From: an uncultured Eubacteriales bacterium
GTDB taxonomy: Bacteria > Bacillota > Clostridia > Oscillospirales > CAG-272
Length of the DNA: 14,557 bases
Direction: 5' to 3'
Assembly (NCBI GenBank): GCA_900546315.1
Contig: URCP01000072.1
Coordinates: 1 to 14,557, forward strand
Below the pieces are notes generated by a model that saw only the letters and a program-made list of their open reading frames with translations, had not been told where the DNA came from and did not search any database. Both the position numbers and the translations under genes were made by a program. Below are positions 6,976 to 14,349 of the stretch, piece after piece (the first letter of the stretch is position 1; each line of letters starts with the position of its first letter).

Positions 6976-6997
6976 GGGAACAGTATGATGTCTGATT

Positions 6998-7888
6998 TCA
7001 GAACAGGTTTATCACGATAAGCGACGCTATTCCGAGCGCCAGCCCCGCGACGCTTCTCGCCGTAAGCTTTTCCTTGAATACAACAGCGCCGGTCAGCGCG
7101 GTGATTATTGTAGCTCCGCCGTCGTTTATCGGGAACATTATCGCGGATGGGATGACTTTGGCGGCGATTGTCGCGAGCTGGTTGATTATCAGCAGTATTG
7201 TCGAGAGCCCCGCGCCGTAGAACCAGAGAGCCTTCGGGAGTTCCCTGATCTCCTCGCGTTTCTCCTTTTTCGTGAGCTGCGGGACGAGTCCGACGCACAT
7301 TCCGACGCCCACCAGCCCGAACGCCAGAAACGAGAAAACCGAGACGCTGACGTCGGGAAGGTACTTCGAGAACATCTTCTGCGCTACCATTGTAAAACCG
7401 TTTGACAGCATACTGCCGATGAGGAGGAGCATGGTGCGGGGTGTGAAGCTGCCCTTGAGCTTCTTTGAGTATCCGATGAGGAGCCAGCCGGAGAAGATTA
7501 GGAGGAGTATTCCGAAAAGCTGCATCAGGCTCATCGGTTCGTCAAACATGAATATGCCGAAGACACATGGAAGGAGAAGCCCGGCGGATCCCGCCATCGA
7601 GGAAAGAACCATCGCGCCGCTCTTGAGCGCCTCAAGACCGAAGAAAAGGTTTGAGCCGAGAGCAACAGCGCCGATCGCGGATATGGCGAGCGCCTTCAGG
7701 CTGACGCCGGAGAAACCTCCGGCGAACAGCAGAAGAACAAGAGCCATACCTCCGGATAAAAGATACCGGTAAGCGCCGTACGCGAAGTAAGCGGGAGCTC
7801 CTCTGACGATGCCGCTTGAGCGTTTGTTGAAGATGTTCTGCGGGAGTCTGAGGAGTAGTATTATCAGAAAATATGAGTATTCAAGCAT
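6998..7888 (-). CDS. EamA/DMT-superfamily transporter
   Basis: 296 residues, almost entirely hydrophobic, with about ten membrane segments in two halves as usual for the drug/metabolite transporter superfamily (EamA repeats). The first half ends around LLLIFSGWLLIGYSKK and a charged loop (LTKKEKREEIREL) splits the second half. The last segments, GGATIITALTGAVVFKEKLT and GLALGIASLIVINL, match the typical EamA C-terminus. Its ATG directly follows the TAA of the GH39-like gene with no gap and no strong ribosome site of its own, so translation is probably coupled. Placed between glycosidase genes, it may move a sugar or breakdown product across the membrane. The substrate and direction cannot be read from the sequence. 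Confidence 0.85.
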   Translation of the reverse strand: MLEYSYFLIILLLRLPQNIFNKRSSGIVRGAPAYFAYGAYRYLLSGGMALVLLLFAGGFSGVSLKALAISAIGAVALGSNLFFGLEALKSGAMVLSSMAGSAGLLLPCVFGIFMFDEPMSLMQLFGILLLIFSGWLLIGYSKKLKGSFTPRTMLLLIGSMLSNGFTMVAQKMFSKYLPDVSVSVFSFLAFGLVGVGMCVGLVPQLTKKEKREEIRELPKALWFYGAGLSTILLIINQLATIAAKVIPSAIMFPINDGGATIITALTGAVVFKEKLTARSVAGLALGIASLIVINLF

Positions 7889-9190
7889 TTATCTGATCAC
7901 GACCACCGTGTTCGCGTTCATTGTCAGGGTGAATTTCCCGTTGTCGGAGGCTATAGTCTTTACGGGCTCGAGATCGTGCGTGTCGTCGATCAGATATATC
8001 GTGCGCAGCTCGTCGCCGCCGTCGAACTCAACCGTGAACTCGCGCGGGAGGGCGTTGTCGTCGTCGCTGTAGTAGGTGATCATCGTGATGGATTTACCGT
8101 CCTTGACAGCTGTCGTTGACCAGATATCCGGAACGTCGCAGACAGTCTCGCACTCGTCGCCGAGGAGCGCCATCTCGCCCCAGGTCTTCACCGCGTGATA
8201 GCCCTTGCGGGTCGTGCAGGTCAGACCCTCGAAAATGCAGTTCATGCCGCTTGAGAGTCTCGCGTCGTAGTACATGAGCATATCCACCGGCTCGTCCTGA
8301 GAGGCTGCCATCACGGCTGCTGTGAACGCCGCGCCCTTCATGCCGATCATATTGCGGAGGCTGTACGCCCACTCCTCTCCGCAGAAGCTGCGGACGTAGT
8401 TCCACTCGTCGAGGATGCTCTCGGTGTTCGTGAAGCCGTATTCGTCGAGCAGCGCGCGGTGGAGCCTTATGTCGCCGACGATATCGCCGACGTTTCTCGC
8501 GTAGCGGTGCCAGGAATAGAAATCGAACGGGAGTCCCTCGTCGCGTATCATCGCGAAGAAGGGTCTGAGCCACGGCAGGTTGTAACCACAGATCGCCGGA
8601 CCGCCGATCTTTATGTCCGGGAAGCGTTCTTTGAGGTGCTTTGACGCCGTGCGGTAGAGATCATAGAATTCCTCCGGCGTGCCCTTCCAGCATTTCGGAT
8701 AAAGATCCGGCTCATTCCAGATTTCCCAGTACTCGATGCCCATGTGGAAGCCGTCAGCCCAGCCCTCGTTGTAGTGCGCGATTATATGCTCACAGATGAC
8801 CGCCCATTTCTTCGGGTCCTTCGGCGGGAGGACGCCGTAGTTCTTCGACCAGTGCTCGATCTTGTTGCCGAGACGATAGAAAACCTTCGTTCCGCACATA
8901 TCTATGTGGCGCATATAGTCGTCGGTTATCTGGAAATCATAGGACGCCGGATCGTACGGGTCAGCGTCGAAATCCGGGAAGATGCAGATGACGTCGACCG
9001 TGTGCTCTCCGCCAAGCGAATAGTCAATCGACGCGTCATGCGTGCGCGCGAACGGGATCATCGCGTCGCGGTACGCGGGAAGGTTCGTCAGGTTCTGATC
9101 CGCGTTGTCGGTGTACTTCGGGCCGTTGTTGACGGCGTTCATCGGCTTTATCTTTCCGACGATCTTTGTTCTGTCAATTCTCAGTTTCAT
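7889..9190 (-). CDS. Clan GH-A glycosidase, GH39-like (beta-xylosidase type)
   Basis: 433 residues, a cytoplasmic TIM-barrel glycosidase with a C-terminal beta domain (about 350-433). EYWEIWNEPDL holds the probable acid/base Glu160, and SILDEWN the probable nucleophile Glu262. The order and spacing of these two motifs, plus FDFYSWHRY just before the nucleophile strand, point to clan GH-A and best to GH39 (beta-xylosidase and relatives); GH30- or GH51-like activity is not excluded. I chose the ATG at 9190 rather than 9226 because AAAGGG lies 9 bases before it and the first residues MKLRIDRTKI begin the fold; the longer version would overlap the LacI gene by 32 bases. It begins 4 bases after that LacI stop, so the regulator and enzyme are co-transcribed. 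Confidence 0.85.
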   Translation of the reverse strand: MKLRIDRTKIVGKIKPMNAVNNGPKYTDNADQNLTNLPAYRDAMIPFARTHDASIDYSLGGEHTVDVICIFPDFDADPYDPASYDFQITDDYMRHIDMCGTKVFYRLGNKIEHWSKNYGVLPPKDPKKWAVICEHIIAHYNEGWADGFHMGIEYWEIWNEPDLYPKCWKGTPEEFYDLYRTASKHLKERFPDIKIGGPAICGYNLPWLRPFFAMIRDEGLPFDFYSWHRYARNVGDIVGDIRLHRALLDEYGFTNTESILDEWNYVRSFCGEEWAYSLRNMIGMKGAAFTAAVMAASQDEPVDMLMYYDARLSSGMNCIFEGLTCTTRKGYHAVKTWGEMALLGDECETVCDVPDIWSTTAVKDGKSITMITYYSDDDNALPREFTVEFDGGDELRTIYLIDDTHDLEPVKTIASDNGKFTLTMNANTVVVIR

Positions 9191-9194
9191 GGTT

Positions 9195-10226
9195 TTAATC
9201 CCTTTCAGTTCTGACCTCATGGTCATTATTTTCGTTTTTCGTGACAGGTTCTTGTTCCCGTCTCGGTTTCGCGGTGGTGTCGCGTATTATCAGCTCGCAC
9301 CTGACCCGCACCTGCTGCTGCATATGTCCCTCGGGGTTCTTTATCTTATCAAGCAGCAATTTCACCCCGAGGTGGTTTATCTCCGACGCGTGAGTCCTCA
9401 CTGTCGTCAGCGGCACGCTCGCGTAAGACGCGCTTGGAATATCATTTATCCCGATAATCGAAATGTCGTCCGGCACCCGCACGCCGTTTCTGGAAAACGT
9501 ATGTATAGCGCCAAGCGCCACCTCGTCATAAGCCGTAAGCAAAGCAGTCGGCATCTCGTCAAGCGACATATAATACTCCGCCGCCTCCGCCCCGATCTCC
9601 GCGAACCGCTTATCGCTGACAAACACAAACTTCGGGTCAACCTCAAGCTCCAGCCTCGAAGCGATAGACTTAAAGTACAGATACTTAAGCTTCGTATTCT
9701 TCTCACTGACAAACCCGATCTTCCGGTGCCCCAGCGCCATCAGATACTCAACCGCCTCATACATCCCCGTCTCGATGTCACAGTCAATAGTATCGCTCCT
9801 GTCCCTCGTAGGCTTAACCGAAATCCGCACCATAGGAACATCAAACGGCAGCGGAGAAACCATATCAGTAATAGCGATTATCCCGTCAATCCTATCCCCG
9901 TCAGTGATAGAATCAATTATCCTGCAATACCTCTCAGCCTCAAACCCGCAAAGATGTATATGCGGCTCAATATCAAACTTCCGGAGCTCCGCCACAACCC
10001 CGCTCACCGTCTGCGAATAATACACACTCACAATCTCCGGCACAATAATCGCAATATCAGTAGACGGACGATCCTTCCTGTACTTAGCCCGTATCACCCC
10101 ATTCTCCTCAGCAATCCGCCGTATCCTCTCCGCCGTCTCCTCACTGATCTCCGAGCTCCCCGAAAGCGCCTTTGAAACAGTAGACAACGAAACCCCCGCA
10201 AGCTGCGCAATCTTACGATAAGTCAT
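9195..10226 (-). CDS. LacI-family transcriptional regulator (LacI-1), first gene of the glycosidase operon
   Basis: 343 residues. The N-terminus, TYRKIAQLAGVSLSTVSKALSG, is the LacI helix-turn-helix, followed by the hinge region to about residue 55. A periplasmic-binding-protein-like ligand domain then runs from STDIAIIVPEIVSVYYSQ to VPDDISIIGINDIPSASYASVPLTTV, the usual signature near the C-terminus. Such regulators are normally repressors released by a sugar, and this one probably controls the operon it heads, including itself. The start is supported by GGGAGG upstream and by a good promoter. The C-terminal tail (REQEPVTKNENNDHEVRTERD) is charged and longer than usual. Codons in the 5' two thirds end mostly in G or T, unlike the C-ending codons of the following enzyme gene. 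Confidence 0.92.
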   Translation of the reverse strand: MTYRKIAQLAGVSLSTVSKALSGSSEISEETAERIRRIAEENGVIRAKYRKDRPSTDIAIIVPEIVSVYYSQTVSGVVAELRKFDIEPHIHLCGFEAERYCRIIDSITDGDRIDGIIAITDMVSPLPFDVPMVRISVKPTRDRSDTIDCDIETGMYEAVEYLMALGHRKIGFVSEKNTKLKYLYFKSIASRLELEVDPKFVFVSDKRFAEIGAEAAEYYMSLDEMPTALLTAYDEVALGAIHTFSRNGVRVPDDISIIGINDIPSASYASVPLTTVRTHASEINHLGVKLLLDKIKNPEGHMQQQVRVRCELIIRDTTAKPRREQEPVTKNENNDHEVRTERD

Positions 10227-10256
10227 TTCTCACATTTACCTCCCCCATCCAATACT

Positions 10257-10285
10257 ATCATACAACAATTCTGCCCAAAAGTCAA
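10257..10285 (-). promoter_or_regulatory. Sigma-A promoter of the LacI-1/glycosidase operon
   Basis: Read on the minus strand: TTGACT (10280-10285), a 17-base spacer and TATGAT (10257-10262). One base differs from consensus in each hexamer. The start codon of LacI-1 is about 30 bases further on, after GGGGGAGG. Confidence 0.8.
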
Positions 10286-10297
10286 CCCATTCCCCAA

Positions 10298-10310
10298 CGA
10301 AACATTTTCG
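10298..10310. promoter_or_regulatory. Palindrome upstream of the LacI-1 promoter, operator candidate
   Basis: CGAAA-CAT-TTTCG is a perfect 5+5 inverted repeat lying 12 bases upstream of the -35 box. It resembles the general shape of LacI/CcpA sites but lacks a central CG. It could instead belong to the structured repeat-like block that follows. Confidence 0.35.
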
Positions 10311-10378
10311 CCAGGGGCCAGCCCCTGGACCCGATAGTCAAGGTTTCGGCTACAGTCGGATGAAGGCTCTGCCTCATC
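10311..10378. repeat. Structured intergenic block with two hairpins, possible interspersed repeat
   Basis: CCAGGGG (10311-10317) with CCCCTGG (10322-10328) forms a tight hairpin. A second one, GATGAAGGC with GCCTCATC (about 10359-10378), has one bulged base. Neither is followed by a T run and neither lies in a gene. GC-rich blocks with a CCAGGGG-CCCCTGG core are scattered between genes in many gut clostridia, as I recall, so this may be one copy of a genome-wide repeat. Nothing else within the window repeats it. Confidence 0.45.
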
Positions 10379-10402
10379 AAACATTGTGCGTCGAAAAAGC
10401 TA

Positions 10403-10438
10403 CAAAAACAGCGCAGATATCTTTTTTGACATCCGCGC
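10403..10438 (-). terminator. Intrinsic terminator of LacI-2
   Basis: On the minus strand GCGCGGATGTC (10428-10438) pairs over all 11 positions with GATATCTGCGC (10411-10421), using two G-T pairs. The loop is AAAAAA, and TGTTTTTG follows directly. It lies just past the LacI-2 stop at 10452. Confidence 0.82.
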
Positions 10439-10451
10439 CAAATTACAGCTT

Positions 10452-11396
10452 TCAGACCGTTCCGCCCTCCACTGTCTCGTAGGGGAGTATCATATCTTCG
10501 CCGCCGTCCAGAAGCACCGACACCGCGCTCCGACCTATCTCCGACGTCGGATACACCACGCCGCTCAGGTCAGGTACCAGCGAACCGATCATGCCGAGCC
10601 TGTCAAAGCCCATCACCCCGACACTATCCGAACGAAACGGCAGACACCTCACCGTATAAACGTCCGACGAACACACAAACGCCATCCGCCCGACGCCGAC
10701 ATACGAACCAAGCCCATTGTACTTCTCGTAACTGTCAATCATCTCACACCGCACGCCGGACTCGCGCACCGCGTCAAGAAAACCGTCCCTGCGCCGGATC
10801 TGCGCCCGCATATTCTGCGTTCCCTCACGCTCGAGCAGCGGCGCCACGTAAACCAGCCGGTCATACCCGCGCCCCGCGACAAACCTCGTCCCCGCCCGCA
10901 TCGCAGCCCTGTCGTCTATCCCGACAAACGGTATCCGCCCGTCTATCCTGTTCCCGACCGCGACCACCGGCAGAGTCTCCGAAAGCCGCAGATACCTCCC
11001 CGCGTCCCGCGCCACCGAAAACGTGATGATCCCCGCGACGCTCATCGAAAGCATCCTGTCAAGCGCCGCGAACTCCGTCTCCTCATCGAAGCCAGACAAC
11101 ATTATAAGTGTAGAGAACCCACGCCGCCTCGCCTCCTCCTCAATCGCCGTCAGCATCGTCGTCTGAAACTCATTATTGAGCGCCGTTATTATGACCCCGA
11201 TCAGCGTCGGTCTCCCGGAGCTCAGCGACAGCGCCGTCTGATTCTTCACGAACCCGTTCGCCCGCGCCGCTTCCAGTATTTTCTTCTTTGTCCCGGGATT
11301 TATCCCGCCCCTGTCATTTATCGCCCTGTCAATCGTACCTATCGATACCCCGCATATCCTCGCGAGGTCCTTCACCGTAACCTTTCTCTGTGCCAA
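10452..11396 (-). CDS. LacI-family transcriptional regulator (LacI-2), divergent from GH116
   Basis: 314 residues starting with TTG. The N-terminus, VTVKDLARICGVSIGTIDRAIN, is the LacI-type helix-turn-helix; the GTIDRAIND variant replaces the more common STVSRVLN. A sugar-binding regulatory domain follows, with PTLIGVIITALNNEFQTTM at its start and DSVGVMGFDRLGMIGSLVPDLSGVVYPTSEIG near the end. Length is slightly below the family's usual 330-340. The TTG start is chosen because GGAGG lies 7 bases upstream and no ATG fits. The palindrome AAAACGTTTT covers the start codon and the gap to the ribosome site, suggesting self-repression. Divergent placement makes it the likely regulator of GH116. It has its own terminator, so it does not feed the LacI-1 operon. 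Confidence 0.9.
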   Translation of the reverse strand: MAQRKVTVKDLARICGVSIGTIDRAINDRGGINPGTKKKILEAARANGFVKNQTALSLSSGRPTLIGVIITALNNEFQTTMLTAIEEEARRRGFSTLIMLSGFDEETEFAALDRMLSMSVAGIITFSVARDAGRYLRLSETLPVVAVGNRIDGRIPFVGIDDRAAMRAGTRFVAGRGYDRLVYVAPLLEREGTQNMRAQIRRRDGFLDAVRESGVRCEMIDSYEKYNGLGSYVGVGRMAFVCSSDVYTVRCLPFRSDSVGVMGFDRLGMIGSLVPDLSGVVYPTSEIGRSAVSVLLDGGEDMILPYETVEGGTV

Positions 11397-11404
11397 AACG
11401 TTTT
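11395..11404. promoter_or_regulatory. Operator candidate at the LacI-2 start codon
   Basis: AAAACGTTTT is a perfect 10-base palindrome with a central CG, the usual LacI-family operator shape, flanked by CC on both sides of the + strand. It overlaps the TTG start and abuts the ribosome site. Confidence 0.5.
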
Positions 11405-11425
11405 CCTCCAGACTTATTCATATTT

Positions 11426-11454
11426 ATGATAGCACATTTCCGCCGTCTTGTCAA
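11426..11454 (-). promoter_or_regulatory. Sigma-A promoter of LacI-2
   Basis: On the minus strand: TTGACA (11449-11454), a 17-base spacer ending in AAATGTGC, then TATCAT (11426-11431). TGC before the -10 makes it an extended -10. The same spacer end occurs in the divergent GH116 promoter. Confidence 0.85.
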
Positions 11455-11483
11455 CCACGCATGAAGATTTTTTGTGTTACCTA

Positions 11484-11512
11484 TTGACATCCGGGAAAAA
11501 ATGTGCTATAAT
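11484..11512 (+). promoter_or_regulatory. Consensus sigma-A promoter of GH116
   Basis: TTGACA (11484-11489), a 17-base spacer ending in AAATGTGC, and TATAAT (11507-11512), with an extended -10 TGC. Both hexamers are perfect consensus, so unrepressed expression should be strong. The start point is expected near 11519, at the edge of a palindrome. Confidence 0.9.
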
Positions 11513-11519
11513 CGTCTTG

Positions 11520-11536
11520 ACGTTAACGTACACGTT
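11520..11536. promoter_or_regulatory. Operator candidate at the GH116 transcription start
   Basis: ACGTTAACGT (11520-11529) is a perfect palindrome. It overlaps a second inverted repeat, AACGT-AC-ACGTT (11525-11536). Sitting at the start point, it is well placed for repression by LacI-2. The ACGTT half matches the AACGTT core found at the LacI-2 start. Confidence 0.55.
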
Positions 11537-11577
11537 GAATATTCACGAACAAATCAAGCTTAAACGAGGTAATCACA

Positions 11578-14085
11578 ATGACAGGAACAACCTTCACCGG
11601 CAGAGCTACCGACGAGATCTCCTTCCCGCTCGGCGGCATCGGAACCGGTTCTATAGGTCTCGCGGGAAACGGACGTCTTATCGACTGGGAAATCTTCGGT
11701 CACCCGAACAAAGGCTCAGATAACGGACACACGCACTTCGCCGTCAAAGCCGAACGGGACGGAAAGCTTCTCGACGCCCGCGTCCTCTGCGGTGACGTCT
11801 TCAAAAATCTCGCCGGTCAGACCGGAAAGGACTACGGCTTCGGTCTCTCGAACACCACGATGCAGGGCTTCCCGCACTTCCGCGACTGCGTCTTCAGGGG
11901 GGAGTTCCCGGTAGCCGAAGTATCGCTCGACGACCCTGACAGCCCCGTTTCGGTGAAGCTGACCGCCTTCAACCCGTTCATCCCGCAGAACGCGAAGGAC
12001 TCGAGCATTCCCGCCGCTCTGTTTGAAACAGAGGTCACGAACAAAACCGGAGAGACAATCGACCTGACCCTCGCCGGGACGCTGAGAAACCCGTCGCAGA
12101 GATCTGTGAACCTCTTCACCGAAAGCGGAGCGAAGAAGGGAATACTCCTCTCCGGCGCTCCGGAAGAAGGGAAGGAGCAGGAGCCGGACGGCATGGCGCT
12201 GTTCACTGACGCCGGGGATGTGTCGTATCAGGAGAACTGGTACCGCGGCGGCTGGTACGACTATCTTGAGACATATTGGCGCAATTTCACCGAGATGCCG
12301 CGCTTTGTCAACCGTCACTATGAAACACCAGGCAACACCGACTGCGCCACGCTCGCCGCTCATATGAAGCTCTCCGGACGCTCATCCGAAAAGATCAGGT
12401 TTGTCATCTCATGGTACTACCCGATGAAGCGCGGGCTCCAGATGGAGGGGACAGGCAGAGCCGACGTCAGAAACTATTACTCATACATATTTGAGAGCGC
12501 GGGCGACGCCGCCGGATATGTCCTCGACAACTGGAAGAGGCTGAGGGACGACACCTTCCGCTGGCACGACGAGCTCTTCGCCTGCACTCTCCCGGAGGAG
12601 GTCATCGAGGCTGTCAGCGCGACAAGCTCCGTGCTCAAATCCGAGACGTCGATAAGGTTCGGCGAAAAGGGCGATTTCTACGGCTGGGAAGGGCTCGGGG
12701 AGCATGGCGGTTCCTGCCCGGGCACCTGCACTCATGTCTGGAATTACGCCTACGCGATGCCGTTCCTCTTCCCGGAGCTCGAGAGAGGGCTCAGGGAGAA
12801 CGACTACAGGTACAACGAGAGACCGGACGGGGGCATGGTTTTCCGGACGACGATACCGTTCGGAACCGGGCGGGGAGGCTTCAGACCCTGCGTCGACGGG
12901 CAGTTCGGCGGGATAATGAAGGTCTACCGCGAATGGAAGTTGTCTGGAGACACCGAGTGGCTGCGCGGTATCTGGGGAGACGTGAAGCGCTCGCTCGAGT
13001 TCGCGTGGTCGCCGGAGAACGCAGACCGCTGGGACGCGGACCGGGACGGGGTTCTCGAAGGAAGACAGCACCACACGCTCGATATGGAGCTGTTCGGGCC
13101 GTCAAGCTGGCTTGAGGGCTTCTATCTCGGCGCCCTGAAGGCTGCCTCCGAGATGGCGCGGGCTCTCGGAGACGAGGACGCCGACGAATACACGGCGCTT
13201 TTTGAGAAGGGAAAGAATTACACAGAGAAGGAGCTCTTCAACGGCAGATACTTCATCCAGAAGATCGACCTGAAAGACAAGGCGCTCGTCGACCTCTTCG
13301 GCGCGGACCATTACTGGAACAGCGAGGCGGGGGAGATAAAATACCAGATCGGCGAGGGCTGCGAGATAGACAGCCTTCTCGCGCAGTGGCACGCCGACAT
13401 AATGGGGCTCGGCGATCTCTTCGACCCGGACGAGGTGAAGACGGCGCTCGGGAATATGTTCTTGTACAATTTCAAAGAATCGATGCGCTCTCATTACAAC
13501 ACGTTCCGCCTGTTCGCTTTGAACGACGAGGCGGGGGCTGTGATCTGCGATTATCCGGAGGGCGCGAAAAAGCCGGCGATACCGATACCTTACGCGCAGG
13601 AGTCGATGCATGGGTTCGAGTACGCTTTCGCCGGACTGCTCATCAGCCGCGGGTTCTTGAAGAAAGGTCTACGCGTGGTAAAAGCTGTGCGTGACAGATA
13701 TAGAGGTTACAACAGGAATCCCTGGAATGAGATCGAGTGCGGCTCGAACTACGCGAGGTCGATGGCGTCCTTCGCGCTGATACCGATAATTTCCGGTATG
13801 CGCTTCGACCTCACGCGCGGTATGCTCGGGTTTGACCCGCTGACCGGACACGAGGGATTCAGAACGGTCTGGTTCACCGGGAACGCTTGGGGAAACCTGA
13901 CGATCGGCGAGGAGACGAGGCTCACGGTCATAAGCGGCGAGATGAAGCTTGAGCGGCTTGAGCTTCCGTATCTTGACGACGTGAAATCGGTGACGATCGA
14001 CGGGAAACCGACAGAGTTCACATTCTCTGACGGCACTGTCAGCTTCGCGGGAACGACCGTAGCGAAAGAGATTGTCGTGAGGTGA
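11578..14085 (+). CDS. GH116 family glycosidase (beta-glucosidase/beta-xylosidase, GBA2-like)
   Basis: 835 residues with no signal peptide, so probably cytoplasmic. ISFPLGGIGTGSIGLAGNG (about 14-32) is the hallmark of the GH116 N-terminal beta domain. An (alpha/alpha)6 catalytic domain occupies the second half. FYGWEG followed by GGSCPGTCTHVWNY fits the nucleophile region with Glu371, and HHTLDMELFGP fits the acid/base region with Asp502. The later motifs QYGDWR-like linkers are absent, but GSNYARSMASFAL and LGFDPL are typical of the C-terminus. Family members remove beta-linked glucose, xylose or N-acetylglucosamine from glycosides, and the exact sugar cannot be chosen. GAGG precedes the ATG. 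It has a consensus promoter with a palindrome at the start point and is divergent from LacI-2. Codon endings drift from C in the first third to more G later. No clear terminator follows. Confidence 0.92.
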   Translation: MTGTTFTGRATDEISFPLGGIGTGSIGLAGNGRLIDWEIFGHPNKGSDNGHTHFAVKAERDGKLLDARVLCGDVFKNLAGQTGKDYGFGLSNTTMQGFPHFRDCVFRGEFPVAEVSLDDPDSPVSVKLTAFNPFIPQNAKDSSIPAALFETEVTNKTGETIDLTLAGTLRNPSQRSVNLFTESGAKKGILLSGAPEEGKEQEPDGMALFTDAGDVSYQENWYRGGWYDYLETYWRNFTEMPRFVNRHYETPGNTDCATLAAHMKLSGRSSEKIRFVISWYYPMKRGLQMEGTGRADVRNYYSYIFESAGDAAGYVLDNWKRLRDDTFRWHDELFACTLPEEVIEAVSATSSVLKSETSIRFGEKGDFYGWEGLGEHGGSCPGTCTHVWNYAYAMPFLFPELERGLRENDYRYNERPDGGMVFRTTIPFGTGRGGFRPCVDGQFGGIMKVYREWKLSGDTEWLRGIWGDVKRSLEFAWSPENADRWDADRDGVLEGRQHHTLDMELFGPSSWLEGFYLGALKAASEMARALGDEDADEYTALFEKGKNYTEKELFNGRYFIQKIDLKDKALVDLFGADHYWNSEAGEIKYQIGEGCEIDSLLAQWHADIMGLGDLFDPDEVKTALGNMFLYNFKESMRSHYNTFRLFALNDEAGAVICDYPEGAKKPAIPIPYAQESMHGFEYAFAGLLISRGFLKKGLRVVKAVRDRYRGYNRNPWNEIECGSNYARSMASFALIPIISGMRFDLTRGMLGFDPLTGHEGFRTVWFTGNAWGNLTIGEETRLTVISGEMKLERLELPYLDDVKSVTIDGKPTEFTFSDGTVSFAGTTVAKEIVVR

Positions 14086-14088
14086 TAA

Positions 14089-14310
14089 TATAAGCGGGCA
14101 GCTTATTGGGTGGTGTCTGTAAAACAGCATTGTGCCGAAATCAACGAAGCGACACGAAACCGCATGAAGCAAATCGTGCCGGAGCTGGCGAAGCAGTACG
14201 GCGTGACCGAAAAGCTGAAAGCCGAGAATCAAATGGAATGGGTACGGCAGATGAACGCTTTCAAGGCACAAGCAGAGGAAGTTGTGAAAGCGGAATTGAT
14301 TTATGATTGA
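14089..14310 (+). pseudogene. tnpV: Transposon-encoded protein TnpV, 3' fragment
   Basis: The frame is open from 14089. From about CAEINEATRNRMKQIVPELA through GVTEKLKAENQMEWVRQMNA to EEVVKAELIYD and the TGA stop it matches the C-terminal half of TnpV, a small accessory protein of clostridial mobilisable transposons; L-K-A-x-[ND]-x-M-x-W-[VI] and the final E-[LI]-[IV]-Y are recognisable. The N-terminal half is missing: the residues before about 14125 do not look like TnpV, and the GTG at 14110 has no good ribosome site. It begins only a few bases after the GH116 stop codon, so a broken mobile element joins the locus here. Base composition falls towards AT from this point. No transposase or recombinase is visible. 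Confidence 0.78.
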
Positions 14311-14312
14311 GC

Positions 14313-14349
14313 GAGAAAGTCCGGGCAGAAAACTGTTCGGGCTTTTCTC
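14313..14349 (+). terminator. Hairpin terminator after tnpV fragment
   Basis: GAGAAAGTCCGGGCAG pairs with CTGTTCGGGCTTTTCTC over about 16 positions, with one bulge and three G-T pairs, around an AAAA loop. The four T are in the 3' arm rather than after it. It starts a few bases after the tnpV stop. Confidence 0.65.

Noticed and set aside
9105..10175. Long + strand open frame of 356 codons
   Set aside because: It is antisense to LacI-1 and the start of the GH39-like gene, has a composition rich in Arg, His and Pro, no family motif and no ribosome site. Codon skew of LacI-1 keeps the opposite frame open.
10386..11429. Long + strand open frame of 347 codons
   Set aside because: It is antisense to LacI-2, rich in Arg, Pro and His, and runs through the LacI-2 terminator and promoter. 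No protein signature.
12481..13074. Minus-strand open frames inside GH116
   Set aside because: They are shadows of the high-GC GH116 gene with no ribosome sites or family motifs.
14090..14106. Small hairpin ATAAGC-GGGCA-GCTTAT after GH116 as its terminator
   Set aside because: Only six pairs, mostly A-T, with no T run after it. Not convincing as a terminator.
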